Below, one piece after another: positions 18,332-25,678 of a stretch of 64,000 nt of DNA; within the stretch, counting starts at the first letter, position 1, and each line of letters opens with the position of its first letter. The stretch comes from Desulfosporosinus shakirovi. GTDB taxonomy: Bacteria; Bacillota; Desulfitobacteriia; Desulfitobacteriales; Desulfitobacteriaceae. The stretch spans positions 62,001 to 126,000 of the forward strand of contig NZ_JAJDOO010000010.1 in NCBI RefSeq assembly GCF_020595055.1, given 5' to 3'. A program made the translations under genes and the position numbers. Under the pieces are notes generated by a model. That model worked only from the letters and a program-made list of their open reading frames with translations. It was not told where the DNA came from and ran no database searches.

Positions 18332-19486
18332 TTAGTAGGTACCGTTTTCATGAACATAATCCAAGACGGCTTTGAGATTTTCCACAACCGGACCACTGGC
18401 TTCCAAGTGAATAATGCTTTTATCCGCTTGCCACCAATATCTTCCTCCTGGAGCGAGGATATCTAATAATTCTTTCGCCTTATCCACACACTGTTGCTTA
18501 GTCCCGGTTTGCAATAATGTCACTGGATAGAGCCCGGAGATGATGTGTTTTTGGCCCAGCTTTTCCTTAATAACTTTTGCATCTCCGTATTCAAACCTCA
18601 TAATTGTGTTTTCTGGCAATTCATACAGATAATCGAGGTATCTCATCCAGTCTTGTTCCACAAACAACTGGACATTTTGACCCATACTGGCTAATGTCTC
18701 GACTAACTTCTTGAAGGTCGGCCAGTATAATGTTGCAAAGTCCTTATCGCGCAAATAGGGCGCCATGTGAAGCGGAATAAAGGTATACCCTAACATTGAG
18801 GGATTCGGCAGAGTACCTTTCTTAATCATCAAAGGTAATACAGCTTCACAGGCTGCCGCCACCTTATCCGGATACCGTCTGACATCACCCGAAATCCCTT
18901 TAAAACTCCTCAGAAAGTCAGCCATGAAATCAAAGGGAGCTTCTGTTAAAGCACCAATCATTCCAGCAAAGCCATATTTGGCATTCATTTTTGCCCTTAT
19001 TGCTCCCAGATGGGCCAGATCATCGGATTGAGCACGCATCGCCTTAGCTAACGTCATAGCCACTTTGCCGGGTTCCCCGTTAAACCCCGTGTATAACCGA
19101 GGTAAAATCGTTTCGACAATACAATCATAAGGGGATGCTATAAATTGGTCATATTCCTCAGCCAGCATGCCCACGACATCGGGATGCTGCATGAATCCGC
19201 TGGAACTCATGACAATAGGGGTTGACCCTAGAATTTGATAGTGTGAAGGAATTCTGATGGAACCGCCAGGATAAGTGTCGGTGTAAAAATCTTGACAAAA
19301 TTTATCGTACACTGGCTCTAATTTAGTTAGATCCCATTGACACTCTGCCAAGTCCAAACCGGCATGTTGAATAGCAAAATCTTGGGTTGCCGGGTTGCTG
19401 ATCGGTACTCTTTTTGGAGTTTTTCCGCTGAACAGATCGCGGAAGATCTGATTTCGTTCATTCGTTCTAGCTGCAGCATCCGTCAT
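18332..19486 (-). CDS. UroD-family corrinoid methyltransferase (MT I)
   Basis: 384 residues, uroporphyrinogen-decarboxylase-like fold (RNQIFRDLFSGKTPKRVPIS at the N-terminus, C-terminal HLEASGPVVENLKAVLDYV). Members such as MtaA/CmuA/OdmB-type enzymes move methyl groups between a donor, a corrinoid protein and a carrier. It directly precedes the small gene and follows a corrinoid protein by 1 bp, so it is probably methyltransferase I for a methoxylated (aromatic) donor. The donor cannot be read from sequence. Zn-ligand residues typical of MtaA are not obvious, which fits an ether demethylase. Confidence 0.8.
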   Translation of the reverse strand: MTDAAARTNERNQIFRDLFSGKTPKRVPISNPATQDFAIQHAGLDLAECQWDLTKLEPVYDKFCQDFYTDTYPGGSIRIPSHYQILGSTPIVMSSSGFMQHPDVVGMLAEEYDQFIASPYDCIVETILPRLYTGFNGEPGKVAMTLAKAMRAQSDDLAHLGAIRAKMNAKYGFAGMIGALTEAPFDFMADFLRSFKGISGDVRRYPDKVAAACEAVLPLMIKKGTLPNPSMLGYTFIPLHMAPYLRDKDFATLYWPTFKKLVETLASMGQNVQLFVEQDWMRYLDYLYELPENTIMRFEYGDAKVIKEKLGQKHIISGLYPVTLLQTGTKQQCVDKAKELLDILAPGGRYWWQADKSIIHLEASGPVVENLKAVLDYVHENGTY

Positions 19487-19487
19487 C

Positions 19488-20126
19488 TTATTTCACCCAC
19501 CCTTGACAAGTTTTCAGCCCTTCAGCAGCGTTCGTTGTGAAAGCGTCCGCGCCAATTTGCTTACAGGCATCTTCATTGACAGGATTCCCGCCAATGATTA
19601 TTTTTACACTTTCCCTTAAGCCAGCTTCGTTCAACGCATTAACCGTATTTTTCATAGAGTCGATGGCAAGGGTCAGAACTCCGCTCATCCCAACGATTTG
19701 TGGTTTAACCTCTTTTACCTTCTCGACAAACGCACTGGGTGAAACGTCAATTCCTAAGTCGTAAACGTCAAAGCCTGCTGCTTCTGCCATACTCCCGAAA
19801 ATATTCTTGCCAATATCGTGTAAATCTCCTTCTACAGTACCGATAACGATGGACCCAAATTTTTGGGTGGCAACACTGCTTAAAACAGGTTTTAGTAAAT
19901 CAATGGTTTTCGATAGTAATTCCCCGGCAAAAATCAAGTCACCAACGTAGTATTCGTTCTTTTCAAACAACTCTCCGACAATCGCCATCCCTTGTTGACA
20001 AGCGAAAACAACCTTCTGGGCATCTTCACCACTGGGGTTTGTTTCGATAAAATCGTTAATCATCGTTAAAATCGTGTTTTCGTCAAGGTCTCCTACTGCT
20101 TGAGTCAGCGCCTGTAAATCGATCAT
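19488..20126 (-). CDS. Corrinoid (methyl-carrier) protein
   Basis: 212 residues. Residues 1-85 form the four-helix cap domain and residues 90-212 the B12-binding Rossmann domain. The cobalt-ligand motif is Asp101-x-His103-x-x-Gly106 (EGDLHDIGKN), and IIGGNPVNEDACKQIGAD binds the nucleotide tail. It accepts the methyl group from the UroD-type protein and passes it to methyltransferase II. The gap to the MT I gene is one base, so both are made from one message. A TGTATATACA palindrome lies about 65 bp upstream of the start. Confidence 0.95.
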   Translation of the reverse strand: MIDLQALTQAVGDLDENTILTMINDFIETNPSGEDAQKVVFACQQGMAIVGELFEKNEYYVGDLIFAGELLSKTIDLLKPVLSSVATQKFGSIVIGTVEGDLHDIGKNIFGSMAEAAGFDVYDLGIDVSPSAFVEKVKEVKPQIVGMSGVLTLAIDSMKNTVNALNEAGLRESVKIIIGGNPVNEDACKQIGADAFTTNAAEGLKTCQGWVK

Positions 20127-20190
20127 GATTAAACCTCCTCTAATTTTAAATAACTCAACTATGGGAGCTCAGAATATACCTAGCTTTAAC

Positions 20191-20200
20191 TGTATATACA
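20191..20200. promoter_or_regulatory. Putative GntR operator (TGTATATACA), copy 1
   Basis: A perfect 10-bp palindrome TGTATATACA lies about 65 bp upstream of the corrinoid protein start. The same decamer is upstream of the methyltransferase II gene (21081-21090), with a 9/10 match upstream of the operon head (24877-24886). HutC-type GntR regulators commonly bind such AT-rich palindromes (family knowledge). Confidence 0.6.
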
Positions 20201-20237
20201 AGATTAAGGAAAAAAATAGTTCTCTTTATCCGAAATC

Positions 20238-21050
20238 TTAAGCATCCGTTTTTAGAGGACCGATCTTGTTTTTGCGGTAAGCATTCAAGTAATTTCTACA
20301 AAATCGATCTTTACCCAGTAAAGCATCTGTTATATACAGCGTTGTCACCAAATCCCGATTACAAGGATCTAAGATGGCAGAATCCATTCCTGCGTCAATC
20401 GCTAAGGTTAAGAAGTGTTGATTAACCACTTTTCTTAAAGGCATTCCAAAGGATATATTGCTTAACCCAGAAGTTACTTTAATAGCAGGGTATAAGGTTT
20501 TAACCTCTTTTAAGGTTTCGACAAAGTTCAGCAAAGATTGATTATCTGCAGACAGTGCCATTACAAGCGGGTCAATGTGGATCCTGTCAGGGGTAATATC
20601 ATAGATTAGAGCCTTTTCAACTAAAACCTTTGTGATTTCCACCCTTGTTTGAATGTCCTTGGGGATCCCCCTGTTATCACACGTCAATGCAATAACCTCC
20701 CATTTCGTCCCTTTAATAATCGGATAGATTATCTCGCATTTTCCGCCTTCTTCAGATACAGAGTTGATCAATCCAGGACGTTTAGCATAAGGAAAAACTT
20801 TTTCAATAACCTTCGGATTTGGACTATCGATACATAAAGGAGTATCCACTGCGTTCTGAATAATATCCATCATCCATAATAAAGTATCTACTTCAACATC
20901 TGGTGAAGTGCTGGCACAGACATCAAGATAATCTGCACCTGCTTCTGTCTGGCGTATGGCAAGGCTTTGAATAAACTCTTCATCCTTTTGCTCTATGGCC
21001 TTTTTAACACTTGGTATAGTTCCGTTTATTTTTTCGCCAATAATAATCAT
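20238..21050 (-). CDS. Methylcorrinoid:tetrahydrofolate methyltransferase (MT II)
   Basis: 270 residues, pterin-binding (DHPS-like) barrel of the AcsE/MtrH type. Signatures are IIIGEKINGTIPSVKKAI at the start, GADYLDVCAS, LCIDSPNP and INSVSEEGGK, with the Asp and Asn residues that hold the pterin. It should transfer the methyl group from the corrinoid protein to tetrahydrofolate, feeding the Wood-Ljungdahl methyl branch. It is followed by the corrinoid protein gene after 111 bp that contain a TGTATATACA box, so expression may be tuned separately. Confidence 0.9.
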   Translation of the reverse strand: MIIIGEKINGTIPSVKKAIEQKDEEFIQSLAIRQTEAGADYLDVCASTSPDVEVDTLLWMMDIIQNAVDTPLCIDSPNPKVIEKVFPYAKRPGLINSVSEEGGKCEIIYPIIKGTKWEVIALTCDNRGIPKDIQTRVEITKVLVEKALIYDITPDRIHIDPLVMALSADNQSLLNFVETLKEVKTLYPAIKVTSGLSNISFGMPLRKVVNQHFLTLAIDAGMDSAILDPCNRDLVTTLYITDALLGKDRFCRNYLNAYRKNKIGPLKTDA

Positions 21051-21080
21051 TTGAGGCCCTCCTCACTTCATATCTACTCC

Positions 21081-21090
21081 TGTATATACA
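21081..21090. promoter_or_regulatory. Putative GntR operator (TGTATATACA), copy 2
   Basis: The same perfect palindrome as at 20191-20200, placed 30 bp upstream of the MT II start codon. A repressor bound here would overlap the ribosome site or promoter. Confidence 0.6.
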
Positions 21091-21370
21091 TGTCTTATGA
21101 AGATATATTAACAATATTCAAATTACTTGTCAAATTATTTTTTTCACAAGTCATTCAATTTGAACTCTTGCTACAATTTAAAATCTTGACTCAAATTACT
21201 TTAACTAATGGACATGCCACTTTTTAAAGGAAACTTAATAACACCAGGCCATAGGTGCCTTGTTGCGATTCTAACAACTAAAATAAAGATTTCAGTTCTA
21301 GTAGTGCTCCTTGAAGCATGGAAACAGACTAATATAGCCATTCAAACTATGGTTTTTTCCGTTGGATGCA

Positions 21371-21460
21371 ACGAGTGAACTCGTTCAGGTAAAGCTGAAC
21401 ATCGAGACTTCGGTGGCATAAGGAACACCCACTTGAAGAAGTGAGTGTCTCGAAATTGAT
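21371..21460 (+). repeat. Dispersed repeat, copy B (IS200/IS605-like end)
   Basis: The segment starts ACGAGTGAACTCGTTCAGG, contains GCTGAACATCGAGACTTCGG, and ends in the imperfect palindrome CACCCACTTGAAGAAGTGAGTG then TCTCGAAATT. Compared with copy C (28183-28300) an internal block of about 55 bp is absent. It lies between the corrinoid activator and MT II genes, where it separates two parts of the operon. No transposase is nearby. Confidence 0.6.
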
Positions 21461-21530
21461 AAAGAAAAGAAGCAAAGAACTTTGTCAGTCCCTTGCTTCC
21501 ATTTAGTAATATATCGTTATTTTCCATGCT

Positions 21531-23447
21531 TTATTGAATTTTAAAATATGTGCATTCACCGAAAATACTATTAAATCTAGGATAACTGCCCAACTCAACA
21601 AATTTAACAGCCTCAGCAATATCCTTCGTTCTACGGAATTCACTTGAAGAAAGTAACGCCAATTTTGAGCCAGTGCCAGCTGCATTGCCAATCATTCGAA
21701 TTTTACTTTCCAGTTCAGGGGGAATCAACCCTATAACACAGGCGCTATGGGGATTCAAGTAGTTTCCAAAGGCCCCTGCCAAGAGGACTTCTTTAATATC
21801 TTGGGCCTGAATGCCACAGGTCTCCATCAATACTCTGACCCCTGCCGCCATTGCTCCCTTGGCCATCTGAAGTTCTCTGATATCAGACTGAGTAATCATA
21901 ATAGGTCTGCCGTGACCGGTTATACCGGCTTCAGCTAGCAAAAATGCGCCTTGGCCTTCAAATTGTATGAGATTTTCCTTAAACCTTTGGGCCGCAGGAT
22001 TTGTTAATTGGTCGAAGGCTAAGATTTTTCCTCTCTTATTGAGAATACCAAGTTCTACCAATCCCGCGACAGCGTCAAGCAAAGCAGAACCGCATATTCC
22101 TAAGGGTTTCCCTCCCCCTATCACGGAATACTCAAGCTTGTCCCGATAGTAAACATGGTCGATGGCACCCGCGGCACCTCTCATCCCACTGCTGATTTGG
22201 GCCCCCTCAAAAGCAGGGCCTGCCGCAGCTGAACAGGCAACTATTTTTTCTCTGGAACCAAGGGCAATTTCACCATTAGTGCCAATATCTATAACAAGCT
22301 TAATATCTTCACTCTGATCCAACTCGGTTGTCAACAACACTGCAACTGTGTCAGCCCCTACAAAACCAGCAATATTTGGCAACATAAACACTTTTCCAGC
22401 CTGATTAATGCTTATTTCAAGTTCCGAAGCATCTAATGCCAAAGGTTCACTCAGGGCAGGTACATAAGGAGATACTGCAATACTCTGAGGATTTATGCCT
22501 AGAAAAATATGATGCATACAAGTATTCGCTGCGATAGAAATGGCGTAGATTTCATTCCTCAAAACAGACGCTTTTTGTGCCGCTTCATCAATGAGTTTAT
22601 TAATAGCCTCAACCACAGCCCTCTGCAGTTTTGTTAGACCATTTTCTTCATGGCTGGCAAAGGTGAGCCGCGAAATTACATCTGCCCCAAACACGGTCTG
22701 GGGATTAAGGGTAGAAACCACACTTAACTCTTTCCCAGTATAAAGATCGAGCAGATAGCCCACAATGGTAGTTGTACCAATATCGAAGGCCATTCCGAGC
22801 ATGGATTTCGCAGAATCCTGGGGTTCGATTCCAGCTACTTTACTTTGATGCATAACTGCCGTAATACGATTATTGGCACCTCTAATGACATCCGGCATCT
22901 TCCTTAGAATAGAGACTGTTGTCTCTAATTCACTCTCCTTATACCCTTGTCTGACTAAACTTTCTATCAAGCGACGCCAATCAGAACTCTGAGTTTCACG
23001 CGAAGGCTTATCGACTTCAATGGGTACCTTGAGGAGCAGTGGTTCAATTTTGGAAGTTCTTTCACTGGCAGCTATTAAGATATTGTGTTTAAGTTTATTT
23101 TGGTTTGGAAGCTCCACTATTAGGTCATTGTGCACAGCAGTTAAGCACGCTAAACGAATACCTTTGTCTAATTCCTTCACTTGAAGTATTTCTTGTTCTC
23201 TAGTAACCGGTGTCGTCAATCCCTTAGAAACTTTGACCCGACATTTTCCGCAAGTTCCTTGGCCGCCGCAGAGAAAATCAAACTCTAAACCAGCTTCATT
23301 CATAACTTCCTTAAGTTTGCTGCCATCCGCCGCTTCTACTAATACATTGCCAGGCTGAAAAACCACTTTATGATATTTCAAAGAAAGCTCCCTCCACCCT
23401 GTGTCATTAAACTCTAACCTTTGCACTTTGGACTCCGGATTAATCAC
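21531..23447 (-). CDS. Corrinoid reductive activator (RACE, 2Fe-2S ASKHA protein)
   Basis: 638 residues. The N-terminal ferredoxin domain has Cys60, Cys66, Cys69 and Cys101 (CGGQGTCGKC ... ACL) for a 2Fe-2S cluster. The remainder is the DUF4445/RamA-like ATPase domain of the ASKHA fold, with phosphate motifs LGMAFDIGTTTIVGYLLD and KLVIDIGTNGEIALG. It uses ATP to reduce Co(II) back to Co(I) on corrinoid proteins after accidental oxidation. It overlaps the GntR gene by 8 bp. The cluster's several corrinoid proteins could all be its substrates. Confidence 0.95.
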   Translation of the reverse strand: MINPESKVQRLEFNDTGWRELSLKYHKVVFQPGNVLVEAADGSKLKEVMNEAGLEFDFLCGGQGTCGKCRVKVSKGLTTPVTREQEILQVKELDKGIRLACLTAVHNDLIVELPNQNKLKHNILIAASERTSKIEPLLLKVPIEVDKPSRETQSSDWRRLIESLVRQGYKESELETTVSILRKMPDVIRGANNRITAVMHQSKVAGIEPQDSAKSMLGMAFDIGTTTIVGYLLDLYTGKELSVVSTLNPQTVFGADVISRLTFASHEENGLTKLQRAVVEAINKLIDEAAQKASVLRNEIYAISIAANTCMHHIFLGINPQSIAVSPYVPALSEPLALDASELEISINQAGKVFMLPNIAGFVGADTVAVLLTTELDQSEDIKLVIDIGTNGEIALGSREKIVACSAAAGPAFEGAQISSGMRGAAGAIDHVYYRDKLEYSVIGGGKPLGICGSALLDAVAGLVELGILNKRGKILAFDQLTNPAAQRFKENLIQFEGQGAFLLAEAGITGHGRPIMITQSDIRELQMAKGAMAAGVRVLMETCGIQAQDIKEVLLAGAFGNYLNPHSACVIGLIPPELESKIRMIGNAAGTGSKLALLSSSEFRRTKDIAEAVKFVELGSYPRFNSIFGECTYFKIQ

Positions 23448-24138
23448 TGCTGCCTTGCAATTTTATATAGTCTCCCCTATAACTAGTGATACCTATGCCA
23501 ATTGGCTTGTTCTCATTGTTATAAAGTTTCTGCTCAACCACCAATAAGGCAAGATCATCATAAATATTGAGATATCGTTTAATTTCTTTATTAGGTATCT
23601 GAGCACTAATACTAATTCTTTTCTTTAATGCAAAAATGGGCATACTATTCGAGACCATTTCCTGAAATGTGGCTTGTTCAATTTCCTTTTCTACAATAGG
23701 CATGCCTTTGCTATAAAGTAAATATTTAACATCATAAGCTACAGGACTTCCTTCTGTATAGAATAACCTCCGAATCATAATAACGTGCTTATTTCTGGTA
23801 GTTTGCAACTCATCTGCTAACTTTTCATCGGGCATAATAATTGAGACTTCTAACAGTCTGGCGTTATCAACAGTATTAATAGGGTTATTCATCTCATCAT
23901 AATGTAAAGTATATTTGTTAACTTCTGGTTTTTGGACGTAACTGCCTTTACCAGGAACAGAATAGATGTATCCCTCACTTGCTAAAATAGCCAAGCCTTT
24001 TCTAACCGTCATTCGGCTGACACCATATTCTTTACAAAGTGCGGTTTCAGGAGGAACGGTATCACCAGGTTTTAATTCTGCGCTGTTTACTTTTTTCTTG
24101 ATGTCTTCAACAATTTTGATATAAACCGGATCAGCCAT
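23440..24138 (-). CDS. GntR/HutC-family regulator
   Basis: 232 residues: winged helix-turn-helix (residues 1-70, with LCKEYGVSRMTVRKGLAILASEGY) and a UTRA ligand-binding domain (residues 90-230). It overlaps both the upstream corrinoid protein gene and the downstream activator gene by 8 bp, so it is translated with the operon it probably controls. Recurrent TGTATATACA palindromes before three units of this cluster are the natural candidate operators. The ligand is probably the methyl donor or product (inference). Confidence 0.9.
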   Translation of the reverse strand: MADPVYIKIVEDIKKKVNSAELKPGDTVPPETALCKEYGVSRMTVRKGLAILASEGYIYSVPGKGSYVQKPEVNKYTLHYDEMNNPINTVDNARLLEVSIIMPDEKLADELQTTRNKHVIMIRRLFYTEGSPVAYDVKYLLYSKGMPIVEKEIEQATFQEMVSNSMPIFALKKRISISAQIPNKEIKRYLNIYDDLALLVVEQKLYNNENKPIGIGITSYRGDYIKLQGSSD

Positions 24139-24811
24139 TACCTTCTACTCCTTGTCCATTACCAACGTTCATCCATTCCCTGCATAATTTGGCCCCTACT
24201 GAAGCATCTGTTGCAAACCCATCTGCACCAATGAACCTAAAAGCCTCTTGGGTAAGATGATTAGCACCTATAATGATCTTAACCTTATCTCTAAGGTGTA
24301 CTTTCGTCAAAGAGATTACGACTTCTCTCATTTCATCTACAGTGCTCGTTAACACACCGCTCAGCGCTAAAATATCCGGATTATGTTTTTTCACATTTTT
24401 TACAAAGAGTTCTCTCGATACATCTACCCCCAGGTCAATCACATCAAAGCCATTCGCTTCTAACATATACCTGAAAATGTCTTTTCCAATATCATGTATA
24501 TCTCCTTTAACAGTGCCTATAACAATCTTTCCGGTTTTTTTATTGTACTTCGCATGGAAAAAGTCAGTCATTTCTTCTAGTTCCAATACTTGTCTAAAGA
24601 TAAGCCCTGCCATGATCAAGTCTGCGATATAATAGTCTCTGCAGTCATAGAGTTTCCCTACTCTCTTCATTCCTTCATTCATTAAATCAAGCAGGTATAG
24701 AGGGTCAGTCCCTTCAATTAAGACTTCCTTAGCCAATTTAAGAGAGTTTTCTTCGTCTAACTGTTCCACACATCTGACTAATGACTCCTTTGTGTCGCCT
24801 AAGTCTTTCAT
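24131..24811 (-). CDS. Corrinoid (methyl-carrier) protein, second of cluster
   Basis: 226 residues with cap domain (1-90) and B12-binding domain with Asp104-x-His106-x-x-Gly109 (KGDIHDIGKD). It is the first gene of the leftward operon and is distinct from the corrinoid protein at 19488-20126, so the cluster may serve two donors or two methyltransferases. No dedicated MT I sits directly next to it. The putative GntR operator is about 60 bp upstream of its start. Confidence 0.93.
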   Translation of the reverse strand: MKDLGDTKESLVRCVEQLDEENSLKLAKEVLIEGTDPLYLLDLMNEGMKRVGKLYDCRDYYIADLIMAGLIFRQVLELEEMTDFFHAKYNKKTGKIVIGTVKGDIHDIGKDIFRYMLEANGFDVIDLGVDVSRELFVKNVKKHNPDILALSGVLTSTVDEMREVVISLTKVHLRDKVKIIIGANHLTQEAFRFIGADGFATDASVGAKLCREWMNVGNGQGVEGNG

Positions 24812-24872
24812 CTTTTCCCTCCCCTAAACCAAATTACGGCTTTACGAGCTTAAACGAAGCCTGTTTTATTTG

Positions 24873-24896
24873 ATGTTATATATACAGGTATAACAT
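24873..24896. promoter_or_regulatory. Operator-like palindrome at the operon head
   Basis: ATGTTATA-N8-TATAACAT, perfect 8-bp arms, about 60 bp upstream of the first gene of the methyl-transfer operon. It encloses TATATATACA, a 9/10 match to the TGTATATACA boxes at 20191 and 21081. It probably binds the GntR protein encoded by the second gene. Confidence 0.6.
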
Positions 24897-25008
24897 GAAT
24901 ATTCAAATTAAATATTATAATCTAAAATTTGTTTTGTCAAACTTTATACAAAGATTTCAGAATTTGGTCAATCTTCGTTTACATGTTAATGGCGAATTCC
25001 CCCAACAT

Positions 25009-25040
25009 ATAAGAGAGATGGGCACACTCATCTCTCTTAT
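25009..25040. terminator. Hairpin similar to the one at 16495
   Basis: Stem ATAAGAGAGATG/CATCTCTCTTAT with an 8-nt loop, a near-copy of the hairpin behind the GPH transporter gene. There is no gene pointing at it from the left, so it may be a remnant of a lost gene or a terminator for an RNA from the candidate ncRNA region. Confidence 0.5.
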
Positions 25041-25139
25041 TAAGTCTTAACTAAATACTACTCTGAAAAAAGATTCTACAAAAATAACCTAAACAATCTA
25101 CAGACCACAAAGGCAGGCAGATTCTTCCACAAAAGTGAA

Positions 25140-25447
25140 CGAATTGCATGGAGAGGCGGTAAGGACCACAAAGCTGACCTGGGAAGCGCAGCTACGGGTT
25201 CACATCAGGTATTACCCAGAGGTTTGGCACGAAAGTGTCCGGTGGACATTTTCGCTCGAAGCGGCTATCTCCAAAGAATACTTATCCGCTGAAGATAGCT
25301 CACGCGAAAGCGAGTAGGCGAGCCTCGGAGTGCTGAGTGACGAAGACATTGTCTTCGCACGAATTAGCTTTCTTGCAGGATGTGGGTGAAGCTGCCCGAC
25401 CCAAAGGACCTATTTTCATCCTCTGATGGTGCCGCCTTAGCAGCGGC
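25140..25447 (+). ncRNA. Candidate structured RNA (HEARO/IscB-omega-RNA-like)
   Basis: About 300 bp of markedly GC-richer DNA between the methyl-transfer operon and cooS, with no convincing gene. It has many nested complementary segments: GCTGACCTGGGAAGCGCAGC, CGGCTATCTCC with GAAGATAGC, CACGCGAAAGCG, CGAAGACATTGTCTTCG and GGGTGAAGCTGCCCGACCC. A terminal hairpin TGCCGC-CTTAGCA-GCGGCA runs directly into ATGA (25448-25451). HEARO elements (the omega RNA of IscB) are about this size and, as I recall, end immediately before ATGA or GTGA. No IscB gene is next to it. This identity is a hypothesis. Confidence 0.4.
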
Positions 25448-25596
25448 ATGAATGGCTACTCTATAATTACTCTTACACTTTTCTAGCATCATTTTTTATT
25501 TCAGCAAGGCTTTAGTAAACTTTATAACAAATACAATAAATAACAAACCTACACCATTAAGAATTGCACAGGATATAACGTTATTCCGGTCTTATT

Positions 25597-25634
25597 AAAG
25601 AGGCACCTCAAAATAATTTGAGGTGCCTCTTTTT
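25597..25634 (-). terminator. Terminator of cooS
   Basis: A perfect 16-bp stem (AAAGAGGCACCTCAAA and complement) with a 4-nt loop and T-runs on both sides lies 45 bp behind the cooS stop. Confidence 0.9.
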
Positions 25635-25678
25635 CTAGTTGATTATGCTTTGAAGATTTCTCAGCCTTGGTAGAGGGT

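Noticed and set aside
25135-25317. 60-codon frame in the GC-rich segment before cooS
   Set aside because: It has no ribosome site and its sequence overlaps several RNA-like hairpins. A structured RNA fits better.
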